DNA from: Treponema sp.
GTDB lineage: Bacteria > Spirochaetota > Spirochaetia > Treponematales > Treponemataceae
NCBI GenBank assembly: GCA_024698325.1
Contig: JAILRG010000120.1
Span: 1-50,649, forward strand
Direction of reading: 5' to 3'
DNA: 50,649 nucleotides
Of this stretch, positions 41,746 through 49,400 are shown in pieces (the first letter of the stretch is position 1; every line of letters begins with the position of its first letter). The position numbers and the translations under genes were made by a program. Below the pieces are notes generated by a model that did not search any database, was not told the origin of the DNA, and saw nothing but the letters and a program-made list of their open reading frames with translations.

Positions 41746-41816
41746 GCACACTGTACAGTGTGCACAGGCATTGACAAATGCCTGTTGCGCTCTCCGCTAA
41801 AGCGGTCTTGCGCAAC
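41746..41816 (+). promoter_or_regulatory. Three consecutive hairpins in the early leader RNA
   Basis: Hairpin 1 is an 18-base perfect palindrome, GCACACTGTACAGTGTGC (41746-41763). Hairpin 2 pairs ACAGGCATT with AATGCCTGT (41764-41785). Hairpin 3 pairs GTTGCGC with GCGCAAC (41784-41816) with an inner CCGC/GCGG. They begin about 30 bases after the predicted start. No known riboswitch is recognised. Confidence 0.7.
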
Positions 41817-41892
41817 AACTGCCGAAGGTCCAGAGGCAGCAGACAGTTTAGGTCATACCGGCAAGCATCACACCCTTGCCGTTTTTGATACA

Positions 41893-41940
41893 AGCCCGTC
41901 GTGCGAAAAATGGACCGTTCGCGCGGCGGGCTATCTTTTT
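41893..41940 (+). terminator. Leader terminator (possible attenuator) before the early operon
   Basis: AGCCCGTCGTGCGA (41893-41906) pairs with TCGCGCGGCGGGCT (41919-41932) over 14 bp with two G-U pairs; ATCTTTTT follows. It lies 14 bases before the first gene of the operon, inside a leader of about 240 bases. Confidence 0.7.
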
Positions 41941-41954
41941 GTACGGGGGTATGT

Positions 41955-42137
41955 ATGAACGAGTACACCGAACGCATGGCAGATGCAGAGCAGATGGAGC
42001 AGTGGGCTTGCGACTGGGCGCGGTCTTACAACAAGACCGGCTATGCGCCGTACAGGGCGCCCGCTCTCCGCCTGTACACAAGGGCACAGGCAAAAAGAAT
42101 GAGCGCACGGGAGCTTCCGCTCTGGCGCGTGTTGTAA
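41955..42137 (+). CDS. Small early phage protein, unknown function (60 aa)
   Basis: The first gene after the leader terminator. The product is hydrophilic with many aromatic and charged residues (MNEYTERMADAEQMEQWACDW) and no known domain. ATG 41955 has GGGGG five bases upstream. Another frame starting at ATG 41951 is also open but gives an unlikely Arg/Ala/His-rich product. Confidence 0.6.
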   Translation: MNEYTERMADAEQMEQWACDWARSYNKTGYAPYRAPALRLYTRAQAKRMSARELPLWRVL

Positions 42138-42168
42138 ACGGAATACCAAGATACGTGGAGGTATAAAA

Positions 42169-42513
42169 ATGGGCGAAAGAAGCAGGGTAGACCTGTCAAA
42201 CCTTTCTGGTGGCGCAGCAAACGATTATTTTGCAGACGCAATGAAAAAAGTGCTGGCGAACATCGAGGACATCAACACTCCGGCAAAGGCTGTGCGCGGT
42301 ATCACGCTGACGCTGAAAATCAAGCCGAGTGAAGACCGGCTTACGGCTGAAACCGAGATAAACGTCAGTACAAAGCTTGCAGCGGTCAAGCCGCATTCAA
42401 AGTCAATGTTTTTCAGCAGAGACGAAAACGGCGAACTGGGTGCGTTTGAGGAAAATGTCAAGCAGGAAATTCTGCCGTTTGAAGCTCTGGCTTTTGAAGC
42501 GGCAAAAGTATAG
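42169..42513 (+). CDS. Phage protein of the family often annotated 'replication terminator protein'
   Basis: A 114-residue protein. The N terminus (VDLSNLSGGAANDYFADAMKKVLANIEDINTPAKAVRGITLTLKI) matches a small family common in phages of anaerobic bacteria, annotated as replication terminator protein although its role is not known to me. The central beta strands and the FFSRDENGELGAFEE motif also fit. The start has a GGAGG site. It is followed 15 bases later by the DUF2303-like gene, with which it is probably co-expressed. Confidence 0.7.
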   Translation: MGERSRVDLSNLSGGAANDYFADAMKKVLANIEDINTPAKAVRGITLTLKIKPSEDRLTAETEINVSTKLAAVKPHSKSMFFSRDENGELGAFEENVKQEILPFEALAFEAAKV

Positions 42514-42527
42514 GGAGGCTAAAAAAT

Positions 42528-43277
42528 ATGGACCAGGGAAAAGAGACAATCGAGAAAATCGAACAGCTTGTAAAAGACAGTTACACAGTTAGCGTAGGCG
42601 GGAAGACGTATTCCGCACGCAATTTAGAGCGCGTGGACGCGGAGCCAATGGCAAAAACGCTTGAATTAAACACTGTTTCTGGCTTCTGTGATTATGTCAA
42701 CAAGATTCTGCCTGTTGATGGGAAAGGCTCTGCGGGTTACTACGCTTCAATTTCCGGCGTGAACAACGTCTGCTTTATATCAACAATCGACGGTGACAGT
42801 GAGCGCCGGCGAGAAATATTGTGTTGCACGGAACTTGACCGCCACCTTGACCAATTCCCATTCGGTGACTGGCTTTCTCAGGAAGAGTTTATCATCAAAT
42901 TGCTTTCACTGATGCAGAAAACCGATGATCAAACCTACTTGCTTTCATACGCAAGCGGCATTCGTAACGATTCAGCCGTGACCACAACCGACGACGGCAT
43001 CACGCAGAAAGTCGAAATGAAAAGCGGACTGTCCGGCGCGCTCGTTGACGAAAAAACAACAAAGCCGATTGTATCGCTTAAACCTTTCCGCACATTTCGC
43101 GAGGTTGACCAGCCGGAAAGCAAATTCCTTTTCCGCGTGAGAAAAAATCATGACGGAGAACCAGTTTTTGCGCTCTTTGAGGCAGACGGCGGCGCATGGC
43201 GTGCTGCCGCTATGGAAAAAATCAAAGACTACATAAAAGAGCACGTAACAAACAAAGAGTTTGTCGTGCTTGCGTAA
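42528..43277 (+). CDS. DUF2303-like phage protein
   Basis: A 249-residue protein. Its layout (an N-terminal EPMAKTLELNTVSGFCDYVN region, then FGDWLSQEEFIIKLLS, then a C-terminal beta-rich region) recalls the DUF2303/YfdQ phage family. That family is found near recombination and replication genes; its function is unknown. This is recognition by overall pattern, not by a catalytic motif. The start has a GGAGG site in front. It is followed by a 350-base noncoding segment. Confidence 0.6.
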   Translation: MDQGKETIEKIEQLVKDSYTVSVGGKTYSARNLERVDAEPMAKTLELNTVSGFCDYVNKILPVDGKGSAGYYASISGVNNVCFISTIDGDSERRREILCCTELDRHLDQFPFGDWLSQEEFIIKLLSLMQKTDDQTYLLSYASGIRNDSAVTTTDDGITQKVEMKSGLSGALVDEKTTKPIVSLKPFRTFREVDQPESKFLFRVRKNHDGEPVFALFEADGGAWRAAAMEKIKDYIKEHVTNKEFVVLA

Positions 43278-43631
43278 ACGTTGGTATCGTCCGGCGCTTG
43301 TCCGTATGGACTGCGAACACGGCTGATATATTCGGGCGGCTTGGCAATAGTGGCCGTCCGTGCACAGGAAACTGTGTTATTCACATTTTTTCAAAAAGGC
43401 CTTATCTAGCGCTTTTGGTATAAGGCTTAGCCGCCCGGCAAGGGGCTGACACTGTAATTTGGAACTTTTCCCGCTCTCCGGCGGAAAGGGCAGTGCGAAA
43501 CAGCAAGCCGGGAGCCAGTGCGGGCGCAGTCGCAAGGAGTAGCAAGGTCTTACAAGCGCCTTGTTTGCGGCGTGTCGGGTCCGAGTCCCGGCGACTGGCA
43601 TACAGTCAAAAAAAAGACGAGGGGAAAGCCG
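43278..43631 (+). ncRNA. Candidate structured noncoding segment with a tRNA T-arm-like motif
   Basis: About 350 bases with no credible gene in an otherwise packed region. Several hairpins are visible: GTCC-GTAT-GGAC near 43300, CACAG-GAAA-CTGTG (43363-43376), GCCTTAT...ATAAGGC near 43400, and CACTG...CAGTG around a TTTTCC/GGAAA stem near 43450-43495. At about 43575-43605 the sequence CGGG-TCCGAGT-CCCG looks like a tRNA T arm and GCCAGT/ACTGGC could close an acceptor-like stem, but the D and anticodon arms do not fold properly. It is not a normal tRNA. Confidence 0.4.
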
Positions 43632-43877
43632 ATGCAGCAGAAAAACTACGTGCACGCCGACGAGGCGGCAAAGTACCTGGGATTAAGCCGGCAGACGCTG
43701 TACGCAAAGTGTCGGGCGCGCGAAATCCCGTTTTATGCGCTTTCTAAAAGCAATTATCTTTTCCTGCTTTCGGAGCTGGACGAGTACATAGGCGCTCACC
43801 GGGTGAGCGCAGAGGACGTGCTTTCAAAGGCTGCCGACAGCATCCTTGCGAAAATGGAAAAACGGGGGCGCAGATAA
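43632..43877 (+). CDS. Helix-turn-helix (excisionase/MerR-like) DNA-binding protein
   Basis: An 81-residue protein with a winged-helix start typical of the excisionase family: HADEAAKYLGLSRQTLYAKCRAREIPFYALSKSNYLFLLSELDEYI. Such proteins bind DNA beside att sites or act as small regulators. The ATG at 43632 has GAGGGG upstream; longer versions would read into the noncoding segment. It abuts the next gene without a gap. Confidence 0.8.
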   Translation: MQQKNYVHADEAAKYLGLSRQTLYAKCRAREIPFYALSKSNYLFLLSELDEYIGAHRVSAEDVLSKAADSILAKMEKRGRR

Positions 43878-44096
43878 ATGGAAAAACGTTCCAGCGCGAC
43901 AAAAGTGAAAAGCGGCATAAGAACCAGCTACGACGGCTGGCGGATGTTGGCGCTTGCCGTGATTCAGCAGGCGGTCACCGACACGACATACAACAGCCGT
44001 TACATTGCAAAACGTGACCGCAGGGACGCTTCCGCCTTTCTTGCTGGCGGGAGCTGGTACGACACACTCAAAGAACTGGCAACAGTAAAAAAATAA
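43878..44096 (+). CDS. Small phage protein, unknown function (72 aa)
   Basis: The ATG directly follows the TAA of the HTH gene, and GGGGGCG lies about 10 bases upstream. The product is basic and hydrophilic (MEKRSSATKVKSGIRTSYDGW) with no recognised domain. Confidence 0.65.
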   Translation: MEKRSSATKVKSGIRTSYDGWRMLALAVIQQAVTDTTYNSRYIAKRDRRDASAFLAGGSWYDTLKELATVKK

Positions 44097-44112
44097 ACAG
44101 GAGGGCAAAACA

Positions 44113-44688
44113 ATGGGTTTTGGTCAGGGCTACACACCGCAGGAAAGCGCACCGCAGCTTCCGGAAGGTGAGTACAAGGCACAGATCAGGGGCGCGCAGT
44201 TCGGCCAGCTTACAGACGGCAAGAGCTACTTTGACGTATTCCTGAACATCAAGGACATGAACGGCAACAGCTACGAGGGCTTTAAGCCGGACACGAAGCG
44301 CTACTTTGACCGTCCGCTGTATCCGCAGGACGTGCCGGCAAGCGCACAGATGGCGGGAAAGACCTTGCAGGATATGCAGGTAAGCTGGGACCGTCAGATA
44401 ACGAGCTTCTTTGACGCATTCGGCATTCAGCGGGGCGACTGGAACACGGAAAACTGGCGCGGAAAAGTCGGCTGCATCAACGTCAAGAAGGACAAGTCAA
44501 ATCCGTCTTACATGGTGATTCTGCCGGATGCCCAGAAGAGGCAGCAGTTACAACAGGCGGGCGCCCATCAACAGGCGCCAGGCGGTCAGCAACTGAGTAC
44601 TCCAGGTCAGCAATACCAGCAGCAAGGCTACAGTGAGCAGTATGCGCCGCCGGCTAATCCCGGATTCGACGATACTATTCCGTTCTAA
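44113..44688 (+). CDS. Phage ssDNA-binding-like protein (DUF669-like) with SSB-type C-terminal tail
   Basis: A 191-residue protein. Residues 1-140 form a beta-rich domain starting with LPEGEYKAQI, similar to the DUF669 family of phage DNA-binding proteins. A Gln-rich linker (about 142-178) leads to the C-terminal end GFDDTIPF, which closely resembles the DDDIPF tip through which bacterial SSB recruits partner proteins. It probably coats single-stranded DNA in phage replication or recombination. The ribosome site is GGAGGG. Confidence 0.75.
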   Translation: MGFGQGYTPQESAPQLPEGEYKAQIRGAQFGQLTDGKSYFDVFLNIKDMNGNSYEGFKPDTKRYFDRPLYPQDVPASAQMAGKTLQDMQVSWDRQITSFFDAFGIQRGDWNTENWRGKVGCINVKKDKSNPSYMVILPDAQKRQQLQQAGAHQQAPGGQQLSTPGQQYQQQGYSEQYAPPANPGFDDTIPF

Positions 44689-44715
44689 AAATCAAAAAAC
44701 AGGGTGGTGAAAAAA

Positions 44716-45096
44716 ATGAAAGTGTATTTAGCAGGTCCGATAACCGGGCACAAAGATTACAAGGTCAAGTTTGATTCCTGGGCGGACATCTTCCGCGGAT
44801 GCGGTTTTTCCGTCATGTCGCCCGCCGTGCTTCCGGCAGGATTTGATTACAGCGACTACATGCACGTAGACCGCGCGATGATTGACACCTGCGACGGCGT
44901 TGTATTCCTTCCGGGCTGGGAAAAGTCAGTGGGCGCCCGTGACGAACACGCCTATGCAATCGACACTGACCGCCGGATTTTTGAGCTTTCCGAGTTTAAA
45001 TCAGGCCACTACGTACACTTTAAGCTGGAGCATTGCGGCGTGTCTTTTGACTGCGCCACAATCGCCGCAGTCGCTCAGAAGATTGCGGAGGTGTGA
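44716..45096 (+). CDS. DUF4406-type nucleoside 2-deoxyribosyltransferase-like protein
   Basis: A 126-residue protein beginning KVYLAGPITG, the motif of the DUF4406/nucleoside deoxyribosyltransferase-like fold. DTCDGVVFLPGWEKSVGARDEHAYA follows, with the conserved acidic and Ser residues (GWEKSxGARxE). It may act on nucleotides in phage metabolism. I chose ATG 44716 with GGTGGTG upstream rather than the GTG codons at 44704/44707. Confidence 0.82.
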   Translation: MKVYLAGPITGHKDYKVKFDSWADIFRGCGFSVMSPAVLPAGFDYSDYMHVDRAMIDTCDGVVFLPGWEKSVGARDEHAYAIDTDRRIFELSEFKSGHYVHFKLEHCGVSFDCATIAAVAQKIAEV

Positions 45097-45098
45097 AC

Positions 45099-45755
45099 AT
45101 GAACGAATTGCAGACACAAAAAACAGTAACGACAAAAGAACTGGCAGACGCTTTGAGCGTTGACGTTTCGACAGTTACAAAGACGGTTCAGCGCATAAAT
45201 GCAACTTCGGATGTACTTCCGAAGTTCACGCAGGGACAGACTCCGCGCTATACCGAAAAACAGGCAACCATCATCAAGATGGAAATCCAGAAGAGCCGCA
45301 ACCTGCAAAGCCGTCAGATTGATTTTGTATCGACCGAGTACGAAGAAAATCTGACGATTGCAAACGCGCTCACCATTCTGCAGCGCAGAAACGACGCGCT
45401 CAAGGCCCGTGTCGAAAAAGCGGAGCTTGCCGTCATTGAGCAGAAGCCCAAAGTCGAATGGTACGACAATGTGGCAGAAAGCTCAAACCTTACCGAAATC
45501 GGCACCGTCGGAAAAATGACCGGCATAGGCGCTGAAAAGTTTTTTAAGGTGCTTTCCGACGCAAAAATCATTTACGCAAAATGCGACAGCGACGGCATCC
45601 GCTACTACGTGCCGTATTTCGACTACGAGCGCTACTTTAAGTCCGTGCCGACACCGTTTCTGTGCAAGGACAAGCGCCTTGTGCGCAATAAGCTCATGTT
45701 TACGCAAAGCGGCGTAATCTGGGCAACAAAACGATTCAAGGCGGTTGAGGCATGA
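45099..45755 (+). CDS. KilAC-domain phage antirepressor-like protein
   Basis: A 218-residue protein. The N terminus has a helix-turn-helix (TTKELADALSVDVSTVTKTVQRI), a coiled-coil linker follows (about 85-115), and the C terminus (about 125-218; TEIGTVGKMTGIGAEKFFKVLSDAKII) matches the KilAC domain of phage antirepressors, which inactivate or compete with repressors. ATG 45099 has GGAGG eight bases upstream and starts just after the DUF4406 stop. It could counter the repressor at 41231. Confidence 0.75.
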   Translation: MNELQTQKTVTTKELADALSVDVSTVTKTVQRINATSDVLPKFTQGQTPRYTEKQATIIKMEIQKSRNLQSRQIDFVSTEYEENLTIANALTILQRRNDALKARVEKAELAVIEQKPKVEWYDNVAESSNLTEIGTVGKMTGIGAEKFFKVLSDAKIIYAKCDSDGIRYYVPYFDYERYFKSVPTPFLCKDKRLVRNKLMFTQSGVIWATKRFKAVEA

Positions 45756-46702
45756 AAGATTCATTCGTATTTCATTTTGACTGGGTGGAAGATTTGCCCG
45801 AGGAGTTTAGGGAGCCTTTCACACTCCGTGCTGTCGCCTATGCGATGTACGGAACCGAACCGGACGTAAGCGGGCTAGAGCGTACAGTCTGGCTGAAAAT
45901 AAAGCGCCAGATAGACGACGATACAGCACGCTACGAAGATAAATGCGCCAAGCGGAGTGCGGCAGGCAAAAAAGGCGGCAGACCGAAAAAGGCAGAGACC
46001 GCCGAGCCAAGCGCCGCACCCGCTCAAACGGCGCCCGCTTGCGAGACAGAAGAGCAGGAGACGGAAGAAACCGCACAGGCAGAGGCCGTCACAGAAAAAG
46101 CGCCGGATGTGAGTGCCCAGAGCGTCACGCCGGTAGCGGAACAGAAAGCCGTCGTGCAGCCGGTTAGTCCGGCGACAGTGTCGGAAGCGTGGTGCGTTTC
46201 TCGCGGCTACTTTTATGACGCAGAGACCTACCAGCGCATAGACGCACGCACAAGCGGGCTTGATGTTCCTGACTACCTTGCTTTTTGCGAGCAGAAAATA
46301 AAGGCGCAGTATGCCGGAAAGACAGCTGACGAAATGCGGCTGATTTTCCGCGACGCGCTCTTAAACTGGGACAGCCTGCGCTTTGACTACACAAGCCACC
46401 TGGAGCGGCTCAAAGAAGAAGCGCAGGCAAAGGCGGACGCAGAAAAGCGCGAGGCGACAAAGCCAAAGCTCTGCCCGGACTGCGGAAAACCGCTCGACAT
46501 GACCGACAAGCAAGCGCCGAAATGCACGTGCGGTTTTTACAGCCTTGAAGCGGGCGCCTGGACGTGGAACAAAAAAGCGGACACTATCCCGCTTTCTGCC
46601 AAGGCTTTCATGAAAAGCTACGGCTTACGGCCAGCGGCGCAGTTACCGCCAAGGCAGCCGCAACCGATGGCAGCGGGTGCGGAGCAGTTCGACATTTTTT
46701 AG
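45752..46702 (+). CDS. DUF6291-type phage replication-region protein with zinc ribbon
   Basis: A 316-residue protein. The N terminus (DSFVFHFDWVEDLPEEFREPFTLRAVAYAMYG) matches the DUF6291 type, found at the place of replisome-organiser genes in phages. A Lys-rich AAGKKGGRPKK segment and an acidic linker follow. Near the C terminus a Cys4 zinc ribbon is seen, LCPDCGKPL...PKCTCGF. It may bind DNA and recruit a helicase, by position only. It overlaps the antirepressor stop by four bases (ATGA). Confidence 0.72.
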   Translation: MKDSFVFHFDWVEDLPEEFREPFTLRAVAYAMYGTEPDVSGLERTVWLKIKRQIDDDTARYEDKCAKRSAAGKKGGRPKKAETAEPSAAPAQTAPACETEEQETEETAQAEAVTEKAPDVSAQSVTPVAEQKAVVQPVSPATVSEAWCVSRGYFYDAETYQRIDARTSGLDVPDYLAFCEQKIKAQYAGKTADEMRLIFRDALLNWDSLRFDYTSHLERLKEEAQAKADAEKREATKPKLCPDCGKPLDMTDKQAPKCTCGFYSLEAGAWTWNKKADTIPLSAKAFMKSYGLRPAAQLPPRQPQPMAAGAEQFDIF

Positions 46703-46714
46703 GAGGTGTGATAA

Positions 46715-47227
46715 ATGACGGACATTGAGACAACGTACAAAGAAGCGTACAAGAAAGCGATTGCCGCTTACTTAAAAGAGCGCATAAAGACCGACACGAC
46801 ACTTGCCGAAGCGTGCAAGAAAGAAAACAAGAGCATGGACGGGCTTCTAAAATACGTCACGGACGAAGCGCGGAAGCAGGCAAAGAACAACGTCGCCTGT
46901 ATTCCTGACGAAGAGGTTTACGGCTGGGCGGTGCATTACCTTTTGGAAGATTCCATCGACTGCGAGCCGAAAAACAAGAAATCAAACAGCCCGGAAGCGG
47001 ACGAAGCCGACGAAACAGAAGAGCAGACCGAAGAAAACGAGGCAACACTCGAAAACACACCGCAACACACTGAAACACCAAAAGCCGAGGAAAGCGAGGG
47101 CTGGAAAAAGGACGTGCTTGCAGAGCGGAAGCGCAAGGAAAGCGCAAAGGCTGAAAAGAAAGCGCAGAAAGAGAAGGCTAAAAAAGAGCCGACCGTGCAC
47201 GAATGGATCAACATGGAGCTTTTCTAA
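46715..47227 (+). CDS. PcfK-like / AcrIIA9-family protein
   Basis: A 170-residue protein. The N-terminal 90 residues (YKKAIAAYLKERIKTDTTLAEACKKENKSMDGLLKYVTDEARKQ; CIPDEEVYGWAVHYLLED) match the PcfK-like family, one branch of which, AcrIIA9, inhibits Cas9 in published work. An acidic Glu/Thr-rich linker and a basic Lys/Ala-rich tail (KKAQKEKAKKEP) follow. The GGAGGTG site is strong. The neighbour is PcfJ-like, and this pair is conserved on plasmids and phages. Its activity here is unknown: the residues needed for Cas9 inhibition cannot be judged by eye. Confidence 0.78.
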   Translation: MTDIETTYKEAYKKAIAAYLKERIKTDTTLAEACKKENKSMDGLLKYVTDEARKQAKNNVACIPDEEVYGWAVHYLLEDSIDCEPKNKKSNSPEADEADETEEQTEENEATLENTPQHTETPKAEESEGWKKDVLAERKRKESAKAEKKAQKEKAKKEPTVHEWINMELF

Positions 47228-48552
47228 TGACTACGGCTGAATGGATTTTATGGGCAAACTGCCAGAAAGGCAGATACGACTACGAGCTTTCGGGCGACGA
47301 CTGGGCAAAAATCCGCGCATGGGCGGCACGCTTTCAGACATTCCAGTTTTCGATTGCGGCTTTTGCAGAGGGCGCCGGCATTGTCGAGCTTGTCTACAGC
47401 TACAAAACCACAAAGCGGCGCGGGGTGGGCATTACGCTCTGCGCGGCGTTTGCGGAAAACGCAGAGCTTCCGCCCTTGTGCCGGAATCTTGTCATGCGGA
47501 ATTTTGGCGGGCTTGTGGCATACGGCCATTACGGCAAAGGCTCTCGGTGGTACGGCTATGAAGAAAATCTGGATGAAGCCTGCGACGACCTTTCTAAGCG
47601 CCTGTACCGTTTCCCGTTGGTGACAAGCGGGCGCCTCGCTTCTCTTGATAAAACGCTTTTGTACTGCGGCTACTCTGCTGATTTTACTGACGTGTGCGAG
47701 TATGTGCGCCGGTACCGCAATAATCCTGCGCTTGAAATGCTGGGAAAGCTGGGGCTTACGACATTCAGTGATAAGGCGCTTACTTTCCTTGCTGAATCAA
47801 AGCAGTTCAGAAAATACGTTTTCCGCTATGCCGAAGACATCAAGCGGTGCGGCATTTCCGGCGCATGGGTGCTTCCAGCGTTCAGAAAGAACATCGACCC
47901 GCTTTCATACTACACCGACAGGCTTTCTAAAGTGAAATGCGAAAAGACATGGCACAATATCCCGGAAGCCGTGCGCACAGACTTCCCGGACGGCACCACG
48001 CCGCTTATGGTGCAGAAGTGGCTTGATTCTGCCACGGACCGCAACCTTTGGAGCGCAAACGATTACTGGAGAGCGTGCAAAGGCCTGCGCATGAGCCTTA
48101 AAAACAGCCGGGTTGCGTTTCCGAAGGATTTTAGGCGCGCGCATGACGAGTACACAAGGCTGTACAGCGCACACAAAGACGAACTTGTGGACGAAGGAAT
48201 GCTTGAGACGGCGGTGCATTATGCGGAGCTTTCCGGCGTTAAAAAGAGCGGATTTGTGTTTATGGTCGCATGTGACACAGGCGAGCTTATAGCAGAAGGT
48301 AATGCGCTCGGACACTGTGTCGGACGCATGGGCTACAACGCAAAACAGGCAGAAGGAAACAGTCTTATCCTGTTTGCGCGGAAGCAGGACGCAGTGGGCG
48401 TGCCGTTCTGCACGATAGAGCTTTCGCTTCCGACGCTTACCATAAAGCAGTGCTACGGCTTTCACAACAGGCTGGAGCCGGAAGTGCGCAAAGCGACAGA
48501 GTATGTGATTCAGGCGTATAAGAAAAAGCATCGTGTGCCGGATGCGGCTTAG
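47227..48552 (+). CDS. PcfJ-like protein
   Basis: A 441-residue protein of the PcfJ family. The C-terminal region has the typical motif LGHCVGRMGYNAKQAEGNSLILFAR, followed by VPFCTIELS and IKQCYGFHN. The first 300 residues are helical, with no known catalytic motif. The function of PcfJ is unknown; it always travels with PcfK-like genes on mobile elements. Its ATG overlaps the PcfK-like TAA by one base, and a TGGAG lies nine bases upstream. Confidence 0.85.
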   Translation: MTTAEWILWANCQKGRYDYELSGDDWAKIRAWAARFQTFQFSIAAFAEGAGIVELVYSYKTTKRRGVGITLCAAFAENAELPPLCRNLVMRNFGGLVAYGHYGKGSRWYGYEENLDEACDDLSKRLYRFPLVTSGRLASLDKTLLYCGYSADFTDVCEYVRRYRNNPALEMLGKLGLTTFSDKALTFLAESKQFRKYVFRYAEDIKRCGISGAWVLPAFRKNIDPLSYYTDRLSKVKCEKTWHNIPEAVRTDFPDGTTPLMVQKWLDSATDRNLWSANDYWRACKGLRMSLKNSRVAFPKDFRRAHDEYTRLYSAHKDELVDEGMLETAVHYAELSGVKKSGFVFMVACDTGELIAEGNALGHCVGRMGYNAKQAEGNSLILFARKQDAVGVPFCTIELSLPTLTIKQCYGFHNRLEPEVRKATEYVIQAYKKKHRVPDAA

Positions 48553-48580
48553 GTCTTAGTACAGGGGTGTGAGGGGAGCT

Positions 48581-49130
48581 ATGTACGAAACGAGCTAAAA
48601 AAGTAAGCGCCGACGGCTTTCTGTTCGGCGAGTTAAAGCCGGACTACAGCCATCTTATAAGCCAGATTCCGGCTGACGACAGCGACAATGCACGGCTTTT
48701 GCGCTTGCAATTCGACTGGCTTTCAACCGGAAGCGAAAAGAGCCGCGCGGAACTGTGGACGTTTGCGGCAGAGGTTGCACGACGCATTGTCAAAAGGGAA
48801 GTTAAAAACATCGGCTACCGCAACAGCGCCGACTGGTACACTGAAAAAGCATACGATGCGGTCATGTACATAATGAAGCGCTACGGCGGCAGTTACGTGA
48901 TAAAGAGCAACTATATAAGCGCCTTAAAGCAGGCGGTTATACATGCGCTTTTTTATCGCACCAAAGCCGAGCGGTGCGCCAAGCTCGCCACAGCCTTAAT
49001 GCTGCAAGGTGTAGACGAGCGCACGGCTTACCAGATGGCAAAAAAAGAGATGGAAGGGGGAAAAAGTGATGAAGGCAGTCGGGAAGGACAGCACGCAGTA
49101 CAGCTGTGCTTTGATTTTGGCCAGGGCTGA
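48581..49130 (+). CDS. Phage protein of unknown function, start region apparently frameshifted
   Basis: The ATG at 48581 has a strong GAGGGGAG site but reads only MYETS before a stop. The frame that codes the conserved-looking protein (ACGAAACGAGCT... from 48585) is open from 48573 to 49130 and has no ATG or GTG near its beginning; a TTG at 48699 is the first usual start. Removing one base at 48584 would join the ATG to this frame and give about 180 residues. So this is a one-base insertion, a sequencing error, programmed shifting or an unusual start. The product is helical with Lys/Arg-rich parts and no recognised domain. Confidence 0.6.
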
Positions 49131-49133
49131 CGC

Positions 49134-49400
49134 ATGAGCGAACGGCTCTGCCCGCAGTGCGGGAAAATATGCTACAGCAGACGGCGTGCAAATGAGATTG
49201 TCGCCGACTGCAAAAAGCACGTCTGGCGTGACGGCAAATCCTGCCGGAAAAGCTCGGCACGGAAAACACCTCGACGCGTGTACTTCTGCGCTGCCTGCGG
49301 TGCGTATCATACCACCAGCGAGGAGACGCGCAACGCCAGGAGCGGCGGCACGTTCGCGCATAACATGCGAAAGCGCCGGAAATTACGGGAGGCTGAATAG
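49134..49400 (+). CDS. Small zinc-finger phage protein
   Basis: An 88-residue basic protein with two Cys pairs, CPQCGKICYS at the N terminus and FCAACGAYH in the middle, which would bind one zinc as a ribbon. The tail is Arg/Lys-rich. It lies four bases after the previous stop and one base overlaps the RusA gene. It is probably a nucleic acid-binding accessory protein. Confidence 0.7.
   Translation: MSERLCPQCGKICYSRRRANEIVADCKKHVWRDGKSCRKSSARKTPRRVYFCAACGAYHTTSEETRNARSGGTFAHNMRKRRKLREAE

Noticed and set aside
41746..41763. LexA/SOS box (CTGT...ACAG palindrome)
   Set aside because: The half-sites are adjacent without the N8 spacer of the E. coli box, and the sequence lies in the transcribed leader where it more likely forms an RNA hairpin.
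43513..43602. Functional tRNA gene
   Set aside because: Only the T arm and an outer stem are convincing. The acceptor has mismatches next to the T arm, and the D and anticodon arms do not fold with a 7-base anticodon loop.
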